Origin: Eggerthellales bacterium UBA948
GTDB taxonomy: Bacteria; Actinomycetota; Coriobacteriia; Coriobacteriales; UBA8131
Length of the DNA: 12,778 nt
Direction: 5' to 3'
Assembly: GCA_002293265.1 (NCBI GenBank)
Contig: DBCW01000077.1
Location: forward strand, 10,928 to 23,705
Part shown: in pieces, positions 12,477 to 12,778 of the stretch
Position numbering within the stretch: the stretch's first letter is position 1
Layout of the letters: every line of letters starts with the position of its first letter
Program-made: the position numbers and the translations under genes
The notes under the pieces: generated by a model
What the model was told of the DNA's origin: nothing
The model's input: only the letters and a program-made list of their open reading frames with translations
The model's database searches: none

Positions 12477-12778
12477 TTAAAAAGACCTACGATTCTTGGG
12501 TATTTTTATTTTTCTGCTTTTCCGTTTAACTTGATAATAAAAGACCATGAACAATGTTCCTGACAGCGCAGCTATAGACATTAAAAGTAAGCGATACATA
12601 ATACTTTCACCAGTTTTAGGAAGTGTTGAATTCGGTTTTGGTGTGTCCGGTATTTCAATTATTATCGGATCGTCAAGTTCAATTGGATCAGGCGGATCCA
12701 CGATCGGCGGATCCACAACCGGAGGATCAACAATCGGCGGATCCACGACAGGCGGATCAACAACCGGAGGATCAACAA
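12477..12778 (-). CDS. Sortase-anchored surface protein, C-terminal end (5' truncated)
   Basis: The frame is open to the window edge, so the start and most of the protein are missing; 99 residues are visible. They begin with tandem VVDPP/IVDPP units, then an acidic segment (DPIELDDPIIIEIPD), the sorting signal LPKTG, a hydrophobic stretch (YRLLLMSIAALSGTLFMVFYY) and a strongly basic tail (KRKSRKIKIPKNRR). This is the canonical C-terminus of a wall-anchored protein, with a proline-rich spacer spanning the peptidoglycan. It faces the beta-helix surface gene tail to tail, with 142 bases between the stops. The two share the LPKTG signal but not the tail sequence, so they are not simple duplicates. 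The function of the missing N-terminal part cannot be judged. Confidence 0.85.
   Translation of the reverse strand, partial: VDPPVVDPPVVDPPIVDPPVVDPPIVDPPDPIELDDPIIIEIPDTPKPNSTLPKTGESIMYRLLLMSIAALSGTLFMVFYYQVKRKSRKIKIPKNRRSF
12690..12776 (-). repeat. 15-base tandem repeats coding for VVDPP
   Basis: About six units of the pattern GTTGATCCGCCGATT (on the - strand) run to the window edge, coding for [VI]VDPP. Units differ by a few synonymous or V/I changes. The array probably continues beyond the window. Confidence 0.8.

Overview
The window reads as the right-hand end of an integrated siphophage-like prophage (about 1-6950) joined to chromosomal DNA of a Gram-positive bacterium (about 7000-12778). 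Two cell-wall proteins with LPKTG sortase signals, strong AGGAGG-type ribosome binding sites and a phage_holin_4-type lysis cassette all point to a Gram-positive host. A moderate base composition, InlB-like repeats and DP-rich wall spacers would fit Coriobacteriia (Atopobiaceae or Eggerthellaceae) or a Firmicute. The sequence alone does not settle which.

Prophage part, all on the + strand: the C-terminal end of a tail fibre/tip protein (2-1120), two small genes (1136-1414 and a DUF1617-like gene 1374-1793), an intrinsic terminator, then the lysis cassette of holin (1910-2326), a 33-residue acidic ORF (2323-2424) and an amidase-LysM endolysin (2417-3346). A second strong terminator (3366-3410) follows. 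After it come four overlapping or coupled genes: a helix-turn-helix/zinc-finger protein, a small SHOCT-like protein and two different large serine recombinases. The recombinases probably integrate and excise the element. No attachment site could be proved.

Junction and chromosome: a membrane-anchored XRE regulator on the - strand (7003-7431), about 400 bases without a gene that carry a dyad and direct repeats, tRNA-Ser(GGA) with its own terminator (7777-7923, - strand), and a FitA/FitB-type (VapBC family) toxin-antitoxin pair on the - strand with a promoter/operator dyad. Next comes a HemN-like radical SAM gene (9030-10478). Last are two convergent sortase-anchored surface proteins: a beta-helix/InlB-repeat protein (10628-12334) and a truncated VDPP-repeat protein (12477-12778).

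The most unusual structure is a 167-base inverted repeat (9049-9215) that folds back on itself in perfect register and lies inside the radical SAM reading frame. It encodes most of that protein's N-terminal extension, and no start codon lies between it and the catalytic domain. Its outer end motif (TAAGGAAGCACCGATT and variants) recurs at the toxin-antitoxin gene boundaries, with one 26-base match of 24 identities. This looks like a palindromic element that has become protein-coding, comparable in principle to the Rickettsia palindromic elements, and may mark a family of small repeats in this genome. A second in-register foldback (about 12351-12456) lies between the two surface-protein genes.
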